A stretch of 64,000 nucleotides of DNA from Neobacillus drentensis (lineage in GTDB: Bacteria; Bacillota; Bacilli; Bacillales; Cytobacillaceae), in the NCBI RefSeq assembly GCF_021560175.1, contig NZ_CP091110.1, positions 1,912,001 through 1,976,000 on the forward strand, written 5' to 3'. The number at the start of each line of letters is the position of its first letter. Within the stretch, counting starts at the first letter, position 1. A model generated the notes under the pieces. The model was not told the DNA's origin. It did not search any database and saw only the letters and a program-made list of their open reading frames with translations. This document shows, piece after piece, positions 53,550 through 63,208 of this stretch. The position numbers and the translations under genes were made by a program.

Positions 53550-53911
53550 GAAAGGATAAGGAAGAAAAGTTTTCGGTATATAAGAATATCCAGTTAATTA
53601 AAACGCAAAACATCGTTTTCTTCGAATTCAAATTAATTGCATGTGGAAGTATGAAGGTATCAAAAAAAGTAGATGACATTTTTTCTCTTTTTTTGACTGA
53701 TTAAATAAAATTAGAATTTGCTGAACCAAAGTCTATAATTTTTTGCCCTAAAAACTTGATTGCTGAATATTTGTCTGGATATTGATCTGATTTGATAAAA
53801 AGTTTCTCATGAAAAAGTGATGATAATAATCTTTTTTGATAGTTAAGTTCCTTTCCTTTTCTTTTATGCAAAGGTGAATTGCGTTATCTATTTCTGCATG
53901 ACAAAAATAAA
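53550..53911. other. Gene-free stretch at island end
   Basis: AT-rich. Minus-strand frames of about 50-60 codons are open across parts of it, but without a binding site or recognisable motif. Possibly remnant DNA of the integrated element. Confidence 0.4.
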
Positions 53912-53984
53912 AAGCCTTGATTTTTCAAGGCTTTTTTGACGTCCCGAAGAGGATTCGAACCTCCGACCTACAGTTTAGGAAACT
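53912..53984 (-). repeat. Direct repeat (att-like), second copy inside tRNA-Arg
   Basis: Identical over 73 bp to 48434-48506. It spans the terminator hairpin downstream of the tRNA (53912-53937, minus-strand sense) and the tRNA 3' part to the anticodon arm. Confidence 0.85.
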
Positions 53985-54013
53985 GTTGCTCTATCCTGCT
54001 GAGCTATCGGGAC
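53940..54013 (-). tRNA. tRNA-Arg (anticodon CCT)
   Basis: Minus strand. Acceptor GTCCCGA/TCGGGAC, D-arm GCTC-GAGC, anticodon stem ACAGT/ACTGT enclosing loop TTCCTAA (anticodon CCT, reads AGG), T-arm GGAGG-TTCGAAT-CCTCT. No CCA is encoded; discriminator G at 53940. Followed by an intrinsic terminator at 53912-53937. The gene marks the end of the catabolic island. Confidence 0.93.
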
Positions 54014-54141
54014 AAATTTAATAAAACATATCTAGATTCCTAACACAATAAAGTATAACCCCGTCCTGATCTCAGAAAGATTAATCAAGAAGCAGCTCGA
54101 TCAGTACGCTGTAGCAAAACCACCGAAGCGTATTCATACGT

Positions 54142-54162
54142 GCTGAGCTATCGGGACAAATA
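54142..54162 (-). repeat. tRNA-Arg 5'-end fragment
   Basis: 21 bp identical to the 5' end of the tRNA gene and its flank (53997-54017). Standing 128 bp away, it may be the left-over 5' end of the original tRNA gene before an integration or duplication event. Confidence 0.75.
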
Positions 54163-54218
54163 TAAGGAACGTTATTTATTATAATAATAAAGTTAAAAAA
54201 GGTCAATAAAAAGATCAG

Positions 54219-54959
54219 TTAAGGCATTGGGAAGTTCCTCTCCACTTCCGTTTGTCTTTTTGTTTTTTCACGAAAGAGGGCCCAAACAATTAAGCTTAAT
54301 GAAATTAATAAACCTTCCAATGATAAGATATACCAAGGATAGGGGCCAAGAACATCTAACAAACTTGTGCCGTTTGGTTTGTGACTCAGGAACATATAAT
54401 TTCCTCCCACCAACTTATTTATCAGCATAATAACCGGCATCAGGACATTTAAAAAGATAAACAACTTCAAAACTGACCAAAGGGTAGGGCGATATCCTTT
54501 TACCCAAGTAAAATAAAGCGGAACAAAAATGCTCATTAAGTGTGTATAAAAGAAATGAAAAAAGCGAAAATGCGGAAAATCATAATTTAGTAATGGAGTA
54601 AAAATTGCCTGTGAAGCGCCCAACAAAGCGGTAAATAACAGAATTTCATAAATGATCTTCTTTTTAGATAGCAATAGTATCACTGTTAATATGAGGCTAA
54701 TACTGCATAATTCTAGCGGGATCGCATGACTAACATGCCAACTTCCATTGATTAACATCCAAACATGATAGGTTGCTTCTATTATAATTAGCGAAATGGC
54801 TGCTCCAATCTCCCAAGGTCTTAACTGTGCAGACTGAATTTTATCCCTGTACAAAAATAGGCATGTTACACCTAAAACTAAAAGGGTTATAACGATAAAA
54901 TGGCTTACGGAAAACATTTCAAAATCATAGTTTTTATAGCTGCGTCCAAACCATCCCAT
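54219..54959 (-). CDS. YwaF/TIGR02206-type integral membrane protein
   Basis: 246 residues on the minus strand; start at 54959 with AAGGGGGG upstream. Seven or eight helices. HVWMLINGSWHVSHAIPLELCSISLIL and DFPHFRFFHFFYTHLMSIFVPLYF are typical of the TP0381/YwaF membrane family of unknown function. It lies alone between the tRNA region and the mutS spacer. Confidence 0.85.
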   Translation of the reverse strand: MGWFGRSYKNYDFEMFSVSHFIVITLLVLGVTCLFLYRDKIQSAQLRPWEIGAAISLIIIEATYHVWMLINGSWHVSHAIPLELCSISLILTVILLLSKKKIIYEILLFTALLGASQAIFTPLLNYDFPHFRFFHFFYTHLMSIFVPLYFTWVKGYRPTLWSVLKLFIFLNVLMPVIMLINKLVGGNYMFLSHKPNGTSLLDVLGPYPWYILSLEGLLISLSLIVWALFREKTKRQTEVERNFPMP

Positions 54960-55058
54960 ACATAAATCCCCCCTTAATTTGCATCATATCATGGTTAACC
55001 TACGGAAATAGTCGAAAGTAAGAACCATTTATTCTATTAATTTGGCAAATATTCAACG

Positions 55059-55071
55059 GGTGCCTGACACC
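55059..55071. repeat. Short REP-like dyad GGTGCCTGACACC
   Basis: 13 bp dyad. The same sequence (GGTGTCAGGCACC on the other strand) is a common interspersed element in Bacillaceae genomes; only one copy was noticed here. Confidence 0.4.
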
Positions 55072-55138
55072 ACTCGGATATGATATAATAGTATGTCGAA
55101 GAAAATCGAATATAGAATAGTAAGAGCCAAGAAATTTG

Positions 55139-55510
55139 TTATGAGGATAGAGAAAGCAAGAAAAGTATGAACCATGTCCGTATGAAGCTGTTATGAGGAC
55201 AGAAAAAGCAAGAAAAGTATGAACCATGTCCGTATGAAGCTGTTATGAGGACAGAAAAAGCAAGAAAAGTATGAACCATGTCCGTATGAAGCTGTTATGA
55301 GGACAGAAAAAGCAAGAAAAGTATGAACCATGTCCGCATGAAGCCGTCATGAGGACAGAGAAAACAAGAAACGATTCAACCATGTCCACATGAAGCCGTC
55401 ATGAGGGCAGAGAAAACCAGAAACGATTCAACCATGTCCGCATGGAGCCGTTATGAGGACAAGAAAAGCAAAAAAAGCACCAACCATGTCCACATGAACA
55501 CGTCTCTAAG
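55139..55510. repeat. 52 bp tandem repeat upstream of mutS
   Basis: Seven units starting at 55139, 55191, 55243, 55295, 55347, 55399 and 55451, then a partial one. The middle units are nearly identical and the outer ones decayed. Each contains ATGAGGACAGA and AACCATGTCC, so TGTCC and GGACA arms can pair. Unit length 52 is not a multiple of three, so coding is unlikely. Confidence 0.92.
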
Positions 55511-55590
55511 GACAAAGAGTGTTTCTTAAAATACCCAATCAAGAGGGGAATCCCCTTAAAATAAAATAGATTAATACCCTGGAGGTCATT

Positions 55591-58203
55591 ATGGCTGGTT
55601 ATACGCCGATGATACAACAATATCTAACGATTAAGGCAGATTATCAAGATGCCTTTTTATTTTTTCGCTTAGGCGACTTTTATGAAATGTTTTTTGACGA
55701 TGCCATCAAAGCATCCCAAGAATTAGAGATCACGCTGACTAGCCGCGAGGGCGGCAGCGAAGACCGAATCCCCATGTGCGGCGTGCCTTATCATTCCGCA
55801 CCAAACTATATTGAACAACTGATTTCAAAAGGCTTTAAAGTGGCAATTGCGGAGCAAATGGAAGACCCAAGGGAAACAAAAGGCATGGTCAAACGGGAAG
55901 TCGTTCAGCTCATCACACCAGGAACCGTGATGGATGGCAAAGGACTAACGGATAAAGAGAACAACTATCTTGCATCCATTACAGCCTTTGACGACCAAAC
56001 CTATGGTTTTGCCTACAACGATATCTCAACTGGAGAGAGCCGAGTCACACTCCTTTCCACTAATTTTGATGAAGTTCTCAACGAATTGGCGGTCTTAAGT
56101 GCCAAAGAGGTTGTGGTTGATAGCAATTTTGATGGGGAACTGCAAAAGAAGATGCGTGAACGCGATGTGCTGGCGATTTCGATAGAGGATAACAGTTCAA
56201 TTGAAATGGACTTTGCCCATCTGCTTGAGGATCTGAATCAGGAAAAATTAAAGCAAACGGCAGCAAGGCTGTTTCATTATTTATTCCGCTCACAGAAGAG
56301 AAGTCTTGACCATTTGCAGCCTGTAACCACTTATCAAATTCAGCAATATATGAAAATTGATTACTATTCAAAACGAAATCTCGAATTAACCGAAACGATT
56401 CGTTCAAAGGGAAAAAGAGGCTCCTTGTTATGGCTGCTTGATGAAACAAAAACAGCCATGGGTGGACGGATGCTGAAGCACTGGATCGACCGGCCGTTGA
56501 TTCAACAATCAGAAATTGAGCAGCGTCATAATCTGGTAGATGTGTTAATTCAGCATTATTTTGAGCGTCAGGAGCTGCGTGAAAACTTAAAAGAAGTCTA
56601 CGATTTAGAGAGATTAGCCGGACGGGTGGCGTTTGGAAATGTAAATGCCCGGGATTTAGTCCAGCTAAAGCGCTCCTTAATGCAGGTACCCTTTTTAAAA
56701 CAAATCCTATTTGGAATGCAAAATGAGCAAATGAATGACATTGCTGAAAAGCTTGACCCCTGTGAAGAGGTAACCGACCTCCTTGAACAGGCCATTGTTG
56801 ATAATCCACCGCTTTCCTTAAAAGAAGGAAATATCATTCGCGACGGCTATCATGAGCAGCTCGATCAATATCGGGATGCCAGCCGCAATGGAAAAACGTG
56901 GATTGCCCAGCTAGAACGGGAAGAACGCGAGAAAACCGGAATTAAGTCCTTAAAGGTTGGCTATAATCGTGTGTTTGGCTATTATATCGAGGTTACCCGT
57001 GCGAACCTGCACCTTTTAACAGAAGGGCAATATGAGCGGAAACAGACGTTAACGAATGCAGAACGTTTTATTACACCGGAATTAAAAGAAAAAGAGGCTT
57101 TAATTTTACAAGCGGAAGAAAAATGCGGAGAGCTGGAATATGATTTATTCACCGGAATCCGCGAAATGGTTAAGGAACAAATCCCGCGTTTGCAGGCGTT
57201 GGCCAAAGCTGTTAGTGAATTAGACGTTTTACAATGTTTTGCTCAAGTCAGTGAAGAACGCCGCTATGTCAAGCCGCAGTTTTCGAATGAGCGCCGGGTC
57301 GTGCTGAAGGATGGCCGTCATCCGGTTGTTGAAAAAGTGTTGAACACACAGGAATATGTGCCAAACGACTGCATGATGGACAGCGATCGTGAAGTCCTTT
57401 TAATCACAGGACCGAATATGTCAGGTAAAAGTACGTACATGCGGCAAATCGCCCTGATCGCGATATTGGGGCAAATTGGCTGTTATGTACCGGCATCAGA
57501 AGCGGTATTGCCGATTTTTGATCAGGTCTTTACCCGGATTGGCGCAGCGGACGATTTGATTTCTGGACAAAGTACCTTTATGGTAGAAATGCTTGAGGCA
57601 AAAAATGCAATTGCGAATGCAACGCAAAATAGTTTAATTTTATTCGATGAAATTGGCCGGGGAACATCTACCTATGATGGGATGGCCCTAGCACAGGCGA
57701 TTATTGAATACATTCATGAGCGAATTGGAGCGAAAACCTTATTTTCAACCCATTATCATGAGTTAACCGTGTTGGAAGAAGAACTTTCGAAGTTGAAAAA
57801 TATTCATGTTAGTGCGATTGAACATAACGGCAAGGTTGTTTTCCTTCATAAAATTAAAGAAGGTCCAGCTGATAAAAGTTACGGTATTCATGTAGCGCAG
57901 CTGGCGGAACTTCCGGTGGAGTTAATCAAACGGGCAAGTGAAATTTTAGCAGAACTTGAAGCGACAGACGCTCAGACGGCTCCCGTGAAAAAAGTGGTTG
58001 AGCAACCGGTCGCAGAGATGGAAAAACCAGTGGAGCAGCCGGCCCAGTTATCCTTTTTCGATGAGCCCGCATCACCGAAAAAAGCGGAGCCAACTCCTAA
58101 AGAAAAACGAGTGTTAGAGAAGATTAAAGAAATCGATTTATTAGATGTAACACCACTACAAGCGATTAACCTGCTGTATGAGCTCCAGAAAAAGTTAAAG
58201 TAA
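55591..58203 (+). CDS. mutS: DNA mismatch repair protein MutS
   Basis: 870 residues; ATG behind GGAGG. F30-Y31-E32 in RLGDFYEMF is the mismatch-wedging motif. The connector, lever and clamp domains follow. The C-terminal ATPase has Walker A from G607 ([13 protein letters not shown]), [13 protein letters not shown], Walker [17 protein letters not shown] and FSTHYHEL. Full length for the family. Forms the mutSL operon with the next gene, 13 nt away. Confidence 0.98.
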   Translation: MAGYTPMIQQYLTIKADYQDAFLFFRLGDFYEMFFDDAIKASQELEITLTSREGGSEDRIPMCGVPYHSAPNYIEQLISKGFKVAIAEQMEDPRETKGMVKREVVQLITPGTVMDGKGLTDKENNYLASITAFDDQTYGFAYNDISTGESRVTLLSTNFDEVLNELAVLSAKEVVVDSNFDGELQKKMRERDVLAISIEDNSSIEMDFAHLLEDLNQEKLKQTAARLFHYLFRSQKRSLDHLQPVTTYQIQQYMKIDYYSKRNLELTETIRSKGKRGSLLWLLDETKTAMGGRMLKHWIDRPLIQQSEIEQRHNLVDVLIQHYFERQELRENLKEVYDLERLAGRVAFGNVNARDLVQLKRSLMQVPFLKQILFGMQNEQMNDIAEKLDPCEEVTDLLEQAIVDNPPLSLKEGNIIRDGYHEQLDQYRDASRNGKTWIAQLEREEREKTGIKSLKVGYNRVFGYYIEVTRANLHLLTEGQYERKQTLTNAERFITPELKEKEALILQAEEKCGELEYDLFTGIREMVKEQIPRLQALAKAVSELDVLQCFAQVSEERRYVKPQFSNERRVVLKDGRHPVVEKVLNTQEYVPNDCMMDSDREVLLITGPNMSGKSTYMRQIALIAILGQIGCYVPASEAVLPIFDQVFTRIGAADDLISGQSTFMVEMLEAKNAIANATQNSLILFDEIGRGTSTYDGMALAQAIIEYIHERIGAKTLFSTHYHELTVLEEELSKLKNIHVSAIEHNGKVVFLHKIKEGPADKSYGIHVAQLAELPVELIKRASEILAELEATDAQTAPVKKVVEQPVAEMEKPVEQPAQLSFFDEPASPKKAEPTPKEKRVLEKIKEIDLLDVTPLQAINLLYELQKKLK

Positions 58204-58216
58204 GGGGGCTTTATTG

Positions 58217-60145
58217 ATGGGCAAGATTATTCAATTAGATGAAATTTTATCAAATAAAATTGCGGCTGGAGAGGTTGTCGAACGGCCTGCCTCTGTCGTG
58301 AAAGAACTGGTTGAAAATGCGATTGATGCCGGCAGTACGGTGATTGAAATTGAAATCGAAGAGGCCGGTCTTGCTAAAATCCGCATTACAGACAACGGCT
58401 ATGGGATTGAGGAAGAGGATGTATTAATTGCCTTTCAGCGCCATGCCACCAGTAAGATTAAAAATGAAAATGATTTGTTCCGGATTCGGACGCTCGGATT
58501 CCGTGGGGAAGCCCTGCCGAGTATTGCCTCGGTTTCCAGACTGGAGATGAAGACCTCGACAGGGGAAGGTGCCGGAAACAGAGTGGTTATTGAGGGCGGA
58601 AAGGTCGAAGTTTTTGAAAAAGCATCGGCCCGACGAGGTACCGATCTTACGATTACGGATTTATTTTACAATACGCCTGCTCGTTTGAAATATATGAAAA
58701 CCATTCATACAGAGCTTGGCAACATTACGGATGTCGTGAACCGCTTGGCGCTTTCCCATCCTGAGGTAGCATTTCGGTTAATTCATAATGAGCGGAAACT
58801 GCTGCAAACGAACGGAAACGGTGATGTCCGCCAAGTGTTGGCTGCTATTTATGGGATGGCTATTGCGAAACAGCTTGTCCCTGTTTCCGGTAAATCCCTA
58901 GATTATACGATTAGCGGTTTTGCCTCCATGCCGGAAGTAACGAGGGCTTCAAGAAACTATATTTCTACGATGATTAATGGCCGTTTTATTAAGAACTACG
59001 CTTTGGCCAAGGCGATTCAGGAAGGGTACCATACGTTGCTTCCAATCGGACGATTTCCGATTGTTCTTCTTAATATTGAGATGGACCCGCTCTTGGTTGA
59101 TGTCAATGTGCATCCATCGAAAATGGAGGTCCGCATCAGTAAGGAAGCCGAACTGTATGAGTTGGTCACGACGATGATTAAGGATACCTTCAAATCGAAA
59201 ATCTTGATTCCAACCGCCTACACACATGTGAAAAAAGAAGAACCCAAATCTGAGCAAACAGCGTTCGTTTTGGATGAAGGGACGCCACATACAAGTAAGC
59301 CGATAGAAACTCCGTGGGAGCGTCCGGTATTTGCTCAAACGGTTCAAGAAACGACGTCCATTCCGGTTCCAAGATTTGATTATATTCCAGTTAAGCAGGA
59401 GGCACCGACGTTTGCATTTTCGGAAGAAACTTCGTTTGAACCGAATGAGGAGACGTTTGACCAAGAGTATTTCGATCATGCGTCAGCGCCTGAAATCGAA
59501 CCAAGTGATGTTCAACCGCAGACAGAGTACACTGCACCGGCTGATCCTGATGATGTCAAAAGCAGGATCCCGCGTCTTTATCCAATCGGTCAAATGCATG
59601 GGACGTATATTTTTGCGCAGAATGAAAATGGCTTATATATTATCGACCAGCACGCCGCACAGGAACGATTGAAATATGAGTATTTCCGGGAAAAAGTAGG
59701 ACAGGTTCAGTCCGAGCTGCAAGAAATGCTCGTGCCGATAACTTTGGAGTATTCAACCGATGAATATGTCAAAATAACAGAGAATCTTAGTGAACTAGAA
59801 AAAGTGGGCGTGTTCCTAGAGGAATTCGGTTTAAATAGTTTTATTGTCCGCTCGCATCCGCAATGGTTTCCTAAAGGGGAAGAGAAGCAGATTATTGAGG
59901 ACATGATTGAACAGGTATTATTGATGAAAAAGGTAGATATTAAGAAGCTTCGGGAAGAGGCGGCGATCATGATGAGCTGTAAAGCCTCGATTAAGGCAAA
60001 CCGCCATTTGCGCAATGATGAAATCCAGGCACTTCTCGATGATCTCCGCAAAGCATCAGACCCGTTTACCTGTCCGCACGGCAGACCGATTATTGTTCAC
60101 TATTCGATTTATGAGATGGAGAAGATGTTTAAACGGGTGATGTAG
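58217..60145 (+). CDS. mutL: DNA mismatch repair protein MutL
   Basis: 642 residues from the ATG at 58217 behind AAGGGGG (a TTG at 58214 is adjacent). The GHKL ATPase domain has [27 protein letters not shown] and [11 protein letters not shown]. The C-terminal endonuclease motif [12 protein letters not shown] begins at D477 and, with [16 protein letters not shown] and CPHGRP motifs, shows the Mn-dependent nicking activity expected in organisms without MutH. The middle linker is acidic and variable. Confidence 0.98.
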   Translation: MGKIIQLDEILSNKIAAGEVVERPASVVKELVENAIDAGSTVIEIEIEEAGLAKIRITDNGYGIEEEDVLIAFQRHATSKIKNENDLFRIRTLGFRGEALPSIASVSRLEMKTSTGEGAGNRVVIEGGKVEVFEKASARRGTDLTITDLFYNTPARLKYMKTIHTELGNITDVVNRLALSHPEVAFRLIHNERKLLQTNGNGDVRQVLAAIYGMAIAKQLVPVSGKSLDYTISGFASMPEVTRASRNYISTMINGRFIKNYALAKAIQEGYHTLLPIGRFPIVLLNIEMDPLLVDVNVHPSKMEVRISKEAELYELVTTMIKDTFKSKILIPTAYTHVKKEEPKSEQTAFVLDEGTPHTSKPIETPWERPVFAQTVQETTSIPVPRFDYIPVKQEAPTFAFSEETSFEPNEETFDQEYFDHASAPEIEPSDVQPQTEYTAPADPDDVKSRIPRLYPIGQMHGTYIFAQNENGLYIIDQHAAQERLKYEYFREKVGQVQSELQEMLVPITLEYSTDEYVKITENLSELEKVGVFLEEFGLNSFIVRSHPQWFPKGEEKQIIEDMIEQVLLMKKVDIKKLREEAAIMMSCKASIKANRHLRNDEIQALLDDLRKASDPFTCPHGRPIIVHYSIYEMEKMFKRVM

Positions 60146-60425
60146 TATGTTATTGTGACCGTGAGATCTGTAAATGAGGTGGAACGGTCACAATAAAAAA
60201 TTATTATGCCCGTGGAAGCTGAAAAAGAGAGTGGAAGGTCACAATAAAAGAGAATTGTGCCCGTTGACTCTGAAAAAGAGAGTGGAAGGTCACAATAAAA
60301 GATAATTGTGCCCGTGGACTCCGAAAAAGAGAGAAGCCGGTCACAATAAAAGATAATTATGCCCGTAAACTCCGAAAAAGAGAGCACACAGTCATAATAA
60401 AAAGAATTGTGCCTCTAGAAAGCAA
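60135..60425. repeat. 51 bp tandem repeat after mutL
   Basis: Units start at 60186, 60237, 60288, 60339 and 60390, with a decayed one at 60135 overlapping the end of mutL. Each unit contains CACAAT and ATTGTG as an inverted pair around a 7-8 nt A-rich loop, so every unit can form a small hairpin. The 17-codon period keeps a minus-strand frame open across the array. Confidence 0.92.
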
Positions 60426-60445
60426 CACAAAACTATCAAAATAAC

Positions 60446-60478
60446 AAAAGGCTGCAGGAAAAAATCCTGCAGCCTTTT
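60446..60478. terminator. Bidirectional terminator between mutL and mreBH
   Basis: 14 bp perfect stem AAAAGGCTGCAGGA with 60465-60478, 5 nt loop; T-runs on either strand. Confidence 0.9.
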
Positions 60479-60486
60479 AAAATACC

Positions 60487-61494
60487 CTATTTTACCCCAA
60501 CATGAATCTTATTAATAAACTGCAATGCCTGTCCAGTTCCGACAGCCACAGATTCCAATGGACTTGATGCCAGCTGAACCGGAACAAAAATTTCCTCACT
60601 CAACCATGCTTCCATTCCATTTAGCAACGAACCGCCGCCAGTCAGAATCACACCTCTATCGACAATATCACCGCTCAACTCGGCTGGGCAATCCTCGAGC
60701 GTGGCGCGAATCGCCTCCATAATATGCAGCAAGGATTCTCTAATCGCATTTCGAATCTCATAGGATGATAGTTGAACTGTTTTTGGTAAACCAGTTACGA
60801 GGTCACGGCCGCGAACATCCATAAACTTTTCCTCATGGTCAATCAGAGCATAACCAATTTCCATTTTAATATTCTCAGCAGTTCTCTCGCCAATTAATAC
60901 ATTGTACACCTTGCGGACATGTTGAATAATATCGTCATCCAAACGATCGCCGCCTATTTTAATAGAATGGCAGGCTACTACACCGCCAAAGGAAATAATC
61001 GCTACTTCCGTATTCCCACCGCCGATATCAACGACCACATTGGCAACAGGTTCATCAACAGGCATACCTGCCCCAATTGCCGCTGCAACAGGTTCTTCAA
61101 TGAGTGATATCTTTTTTGCACCAGCATTGCGGACTGCATCCTGGATTGCTCTGCGCTCAACACTAGTGGAACCTGATGGAATGCAAACCACTACATTCGG
61201 CTTGCGAAGGGCCAAACCTAATTTCTTAGAAGCTTTCCGCATCACGTTTTTAAGCATTTCAGTAGTGACATCAAAATCAGCGATAACCCCATCTTTTAAT
61301 GGGCGAATGGCGACAATTTTTTCCGGTGTCTTACCGATCATCTCTTTCGCTTCGATTCCAAATGCAACTACATTTTTTGTCTCTGTATCTATTACCACAA
61401 CCGATGGCTCGTTTAGTACAATTCCTTTACTTTTGCTATATACCAATATATTAGCGGTTCCTAAATCAATCCCAATATCAAAATTAGAAAGCAT
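60487..61494 (-). CDS. mreBH: MreB-like cell-shape protein, MreBH type
   Basis: 335 residues on the minus strand. Actin-fold phosphate motifs [32 protein letters not shown] and [13 protein letters not shown] are intact. [23 protein letters not shown] and [15 protein letters not shown] resemble B. subtilis MreBH more than MreB or Mbl. It guides cell-wall synthesis and LytE in B. subtilis. A TTTACC-17-CTTATA pair and an ACCCCC box lie upstream near 61540-61565 (minus strand); a sigma-I promoter is conceivable but the -10 does not fit well. Confidence 0.85.
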   Translation of the reverse strand: MLSNFDIGIDLGTANILVYSKSKGIVLNEPSVVVIDTETKNVVAFGIEAKEMIGKTPEKIVAIRPLKDGVIADFDVTTEMLKNVMRKASKKLGLALRKPNVVVCIPSGSTSVERRAIQDAVRNAGAKKISLIEEPVAAAIGAGMPVDEPVANVVVDIGGGNTEVAIISFGGVVACHSIKIGGDRLDDDIIQHVRKVYNVLIGERTAENIKMEIGYALIDHEEKFMDVRGRDLVTGLPKTVQLSSYEIRNAIRESLLHIMEAIRATLEDCPAELSGDIVDRGVILTGGGSLLNGMEAWLSEEIFVPVQLASSPLESVAVGTGQALQFINKIHVGVK

Positions 61495-61801
61495 TTTTAT
61501 TCACCTATTCCTAAATTATTAAATACATTAAAAACTACGTATAAGCCTACCATGAATGTGGGGGTAAATAGCTTTTTGTAAAAGAACCGTTATCCATTTG
61601 TAACCTTATAAATTTATTTGTCACATTTTGAAGGAATCTGTTATAAAAATTTCATTTCCCTAAAAACGCATAAGAAACAAATTTTTTGTATATACTTGTT
61701 TGATGTTCTACTGCTTTACAAAATTGTGTTAACATGTAGTGATGGCAGCAGGTGAAAATAGCCTCCAACACTGAAAAAAAGCATAAGGCAGTGAGAAAAT
61801 A
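61495..61801. other. Divergent intergenic region between mreBH and miaA
   Basis: Carries the mreBH promoter on the left. On the right, TTTACA (near 61714) and a TAGTGA-like element about 16 nt on may be the miaA-hfq promoter. A weak AAGGCAGTGAG serves the miaA GTG start. No other gene seen. Confidence 0.4.
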
Positions 61802-62758
61802 GTGGATTCCAACCAAAAATTAATCGTTATCATTGGTCCTACCGCAGTGGGAAAAACAAATTTGAGCATCGAAATGGCTAAACGCTACGACGGAGAGATT
61901 ATCTCGGGTGACTCCATGCAGATCTATCGTGGTATGGATATCGGGACAGCAAAAATAACGGAAGAAGAAATGCAGGGTATCCCGCACCATTTAATTGATA
62001 TCAAGGAGCCTGAAGAAAATTTTTCCGTTGCAGAATTTCAACTCCTGGTTCGTGCCAAAATAAATGAGATTGCCAAAAGGGGAAAGCTTCCGATCATCGT
62101 TGGCGGAACAGGGTTATACATTCAGTCCGTTATTTATGACTATCAATTTTCAGATGTACCTGGTGATGAAGCTTTTCGGCTTGAGCTAGAGGAACGAGCC
62201 AAGCAAATTGGTAATGAAGCATTGTACAAAGAATTACAAGCGGTTGATCCAGAGAGTGCCGCACAAATTCATCCGAATAATCTGAGAAGGGTGATCCGGG
62301 CACTGGAGATATTCCATTTGACAGGTAAAACGATGCTGGATTTTCAGAGGAAACAGCAGCCGGATCTGATGTATGAGACAGCGCTTGTCGGATTATCGAT
62401 GGAACGGGAAAAGCTTTACGAGCGCATTAACCGAAGAGTAGATATAATGGTTGAGCAAGGACTGCTAGATGAGGTAAAATCCTTATACAACCAAGGTTTA
62501 CGTAATTGCCAGTCGATTCAAGCGATCGGGTATAAAGAAATTTATGACTATTTAGATGGCAGTGTAACCTGGGAAGAAGCCGTTGAGCAGCTAAAACAAA
62601 ACTCGAGGAGATATGCAAAAAGGCAGTTGACTTGGTTTCGTAACAAAATGGATGTACAATGGTTTGATATGACATATGTGAATAATTTTGCAAAAAAAAT
62701 AGCGGAAATTTCACAATATGTTGAAGGAAAGCTTCAAGTAAAATCGAATACATATTAG
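61802..62758 (+). CDS. miaA: tRNA dimethylallyltransferase MiaA
   Basis: 318 residues; GTG start. P-loop [47 protein letters not shown] and the C-terminal [13 protein letters not shown] are all family signatures. It adds the isopentenyl group to A37 of tRNAs reading UNN codons. It precedes hfq, the usual order in Bacillaceae and many other bacteria. Confidence 0.97.
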   Translation: MDSNQKLIVIIGPTAVGKTNLSIEMAKRYDGEIISGDSMQIYRGMDIGTAKITEEEMQGIPHHLIDIKEPEENFSVAEFQLLVRAKINEIAKRGKLPIIVGGTGLYIQSVIYDYQFSDVPGDEAFRLELEERAKQIGNEALYKELQAVDPESAAQIHPNNLRRVIRALEIFHLTGKTMLDFQRKQQPDLMYETALVGLSMEREKLYERINRRVDIMVEQGLLDEVKSLYNQGLRNCQSIQAIGYKEIYDYLDGSVTWEEAVEQLKQNSRRYAKRQLTWFRNKMDVQWFDMTYVNNFAKKIAEISQYVEGKLQVKSNTY

Positions 62759-62784
62759 TAGAGATAAAAGAGGAGGATATACGA

Positions 62785-63015
62785 ATGAAAACAACCATTA
62801 ATATTCAAGATCAATTTTTAAACCAGTGCCGTAAAGATAACACCAATGTGACGGTGTTCCTTCTAAATGGGTTTCAATTAAGAGGCCAAATTAAGGGCTT
62901 TGATAATTTTACCGTATTATTTGAATCAGAGGGTAAACAGCAATTGGTATTTAAGCACGCTATTTCCACGTTTGCACCGCAGCGCAATGTCCAACTTGAA
63001 TTGGATAATCAATAA
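62785..63015 (+). CDS. hfq: RNA chaperone Hfq
   Basis: 76 residues; ATG behind [30 protein letters not shown] is Sm motif 1 and [12 protein letters not shown]m motif 2 with the KHA triplet. Short C-terminus as usual in Bacillus. 26 nt from miaA; terminator follows. Confidence 0.97.
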   Translation: MKTTINIQDQFLNQCRKDNTNVTVFLLNGFQLRGQIKGFDNFTVLFESEGKQQLVFKHAISTFAPQRNVQLELDNQ

Positions 63016-63030
63016 ACTAGTATCAAAATG

Positions 63031-63059
63031 GAGCCCTCAACCCTTGGGCTCTTTTTTTA
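63031..63059 (+). terminator. Intrinsic terminator after hfq
   Basis: GAGCCC/GGGCTC (63031-63036, 63046-63051), 9 nt loop, then seven or more T. Confidence 0.85.
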
Positions 63060-63208
63060 TTTCAAAAAATAAAGGAAATCTTCTTTAATGAATTGCATGG
63101 GTAGTGAATACACATAGAGGGAAGGATTATGCCTAACCTAAAACACTTCTGAGTAGCTTAAATCATGCTACCTTACGTATACTGTCTGCAGAATGAGAGG
63201 TGATAGCT

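Noticed and set aside
53690..53911. Minus-strand frames of about 50-60 codons at the island end
   Set aside because: Open but without binding site or recognisable motif; recorded only as possible remnant DNA.
60109..60387. Minus-strand 92-codon frame with a 17-residue period
   Set aside because: It is produced by the 51 bp tandem repeat (a multiple of three), overlaps mutL and has no ribosome binding site.
55139..60425. CRISPR array as explanation of the 52 bp and 51 bp repeats
   Set aside because: The units are contiguous with no unique spacers of constant length, and no cas genes are present.
61540..61565. Sigma-I promoter for mreBH
   Set aside because: ACCCCC is present but the CGAA-type -10 at the right distance is not convincing.
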